Below are positions 5,959 through 6,076 of a DNA stretch of 6,076 nt, piece by piece. Within the stretch, counting starts at the first letter, position 1, and every line of letters begins with the position of its first letter. Position numbers and translations under genes: made by a program. The notes under the pieces were generated by a model, which did not search any database, was not told where the DNA came from, and saw only the letters and a list, made by a program, of their open reading frames with translations. Origin of the DNA: Victivallales bacterium (GTDB lineage Bacteria; Verrucomicrobiota; Lentisphaeria; Victivallales; Victivallaceae); assembly GCA_019038735.1 (NCBI GenBank), contig JAHOYW010000252.1:1-6076 (forward strand). Direction: 5' to 3'.

Positions 5959-6076
5959 ATGAAAGAATTACATGACAAAATCAGAGCTCGTCTCGAAGAA
6001 CTACGCGTTTATCTGCAGAACGACGGCGGCGACATGGAAGTTGTCAACATTGAAGATAAACTCGTTACACTCAGGC
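5959..6076 (+). CDS. NifU-like C-terminal-domain Fe-S cluster protein (5' part, cut by window end)
   Basis: An ATG at 5959, with AAGGAG 7 nt upstream, opens a frame that runs off the window. The 39 visible residues contain IRARLEELRVYLQNDGGDME (8-27) and then VVNIEDKLVTLR, which is the start of the NifU C-terminal domain (PF01106). This domain normally continues to a C-x2-C pair that holds an Fe-S cluster for transfer to apoproteins. The cysteine pair would lie beyond the window, so it cannot be confirmed. The domain begins at residue 1 to 5, so this is probably the small stand-alone NifU/Nfu type and not full-length NifU. It lies 23 nt after pit on the same strand and probably shares its transcript. 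Confidence 0.85.
   Translation, partial: MKELHDKIRARLEELRVYLQNDGGDMEVVNIEDKLVTLR

Overview
The window is about 6 kb of ordinary-looking bacterial chromosome with moderate GC, good Shine-Dalgarno sites and densely packed genes. Eight protein-coding genes can be supported; the last is cut by the right edge. The taxon cannot be fixed from sequence alone. Full-length PdxB, a DapL-type aminotransferase, a short ThiI without a rhodanese domain and a DUF1805 (YunC-like) protein together would fit a bacterium of the PVC group (for example Lentisphaerota or Verrucomicrobiota). That is a low-confidence guess.

Left arm, minus strand, read from 2933 down to 48: a DUF1805/YunC-like protein; pdxB (vitamin B6 synthesis), 4 nt downstream; a 130-nt gap holding two REP-like palindromes; thiI (tRNA 4-thiouridine and thiazole sulfur transfer); and, 22 nt after thiI, a 41-residue cysteine-rich protein that an ORF length cut-off would miss. 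A third copy of the palindrome follows that small gene.

Right arm, plus strand, from 3078 to the window end: an LL-diaminopimelate aminotransferase (dapL, lysine and cell-wall precursor), a DUF47/PhoU-like protein, a PiT-family phosphate transporter, and the start of a NifU-C-terminal-domain Fe-S protein. The gaps are 25, 1 and 23 nt, so this looks like one transcription unit. The two arms diverge from a 144-nt AT-rich region (2934-3077) that holds a plausible promoter for the dapL unit.

Functionally, PdxB helps make pyridoxal phosphate, the cofactor of the DapL enzyme across the divergent promoter. The DUF47 and PiT pair is a known phosphate-uptake pairing. The most unusual feature is the family of three dispersed palindromes, each with a GTAG head like the REP elements mobilised by RAYT transposases. 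In two of them the GTAG head contains the TAG stop codon of the neighbouring gene. No phage, CRISPR, rRNA, tRNA or complete transposon was seen, and no gene-free stretch exceeds 300 bases.
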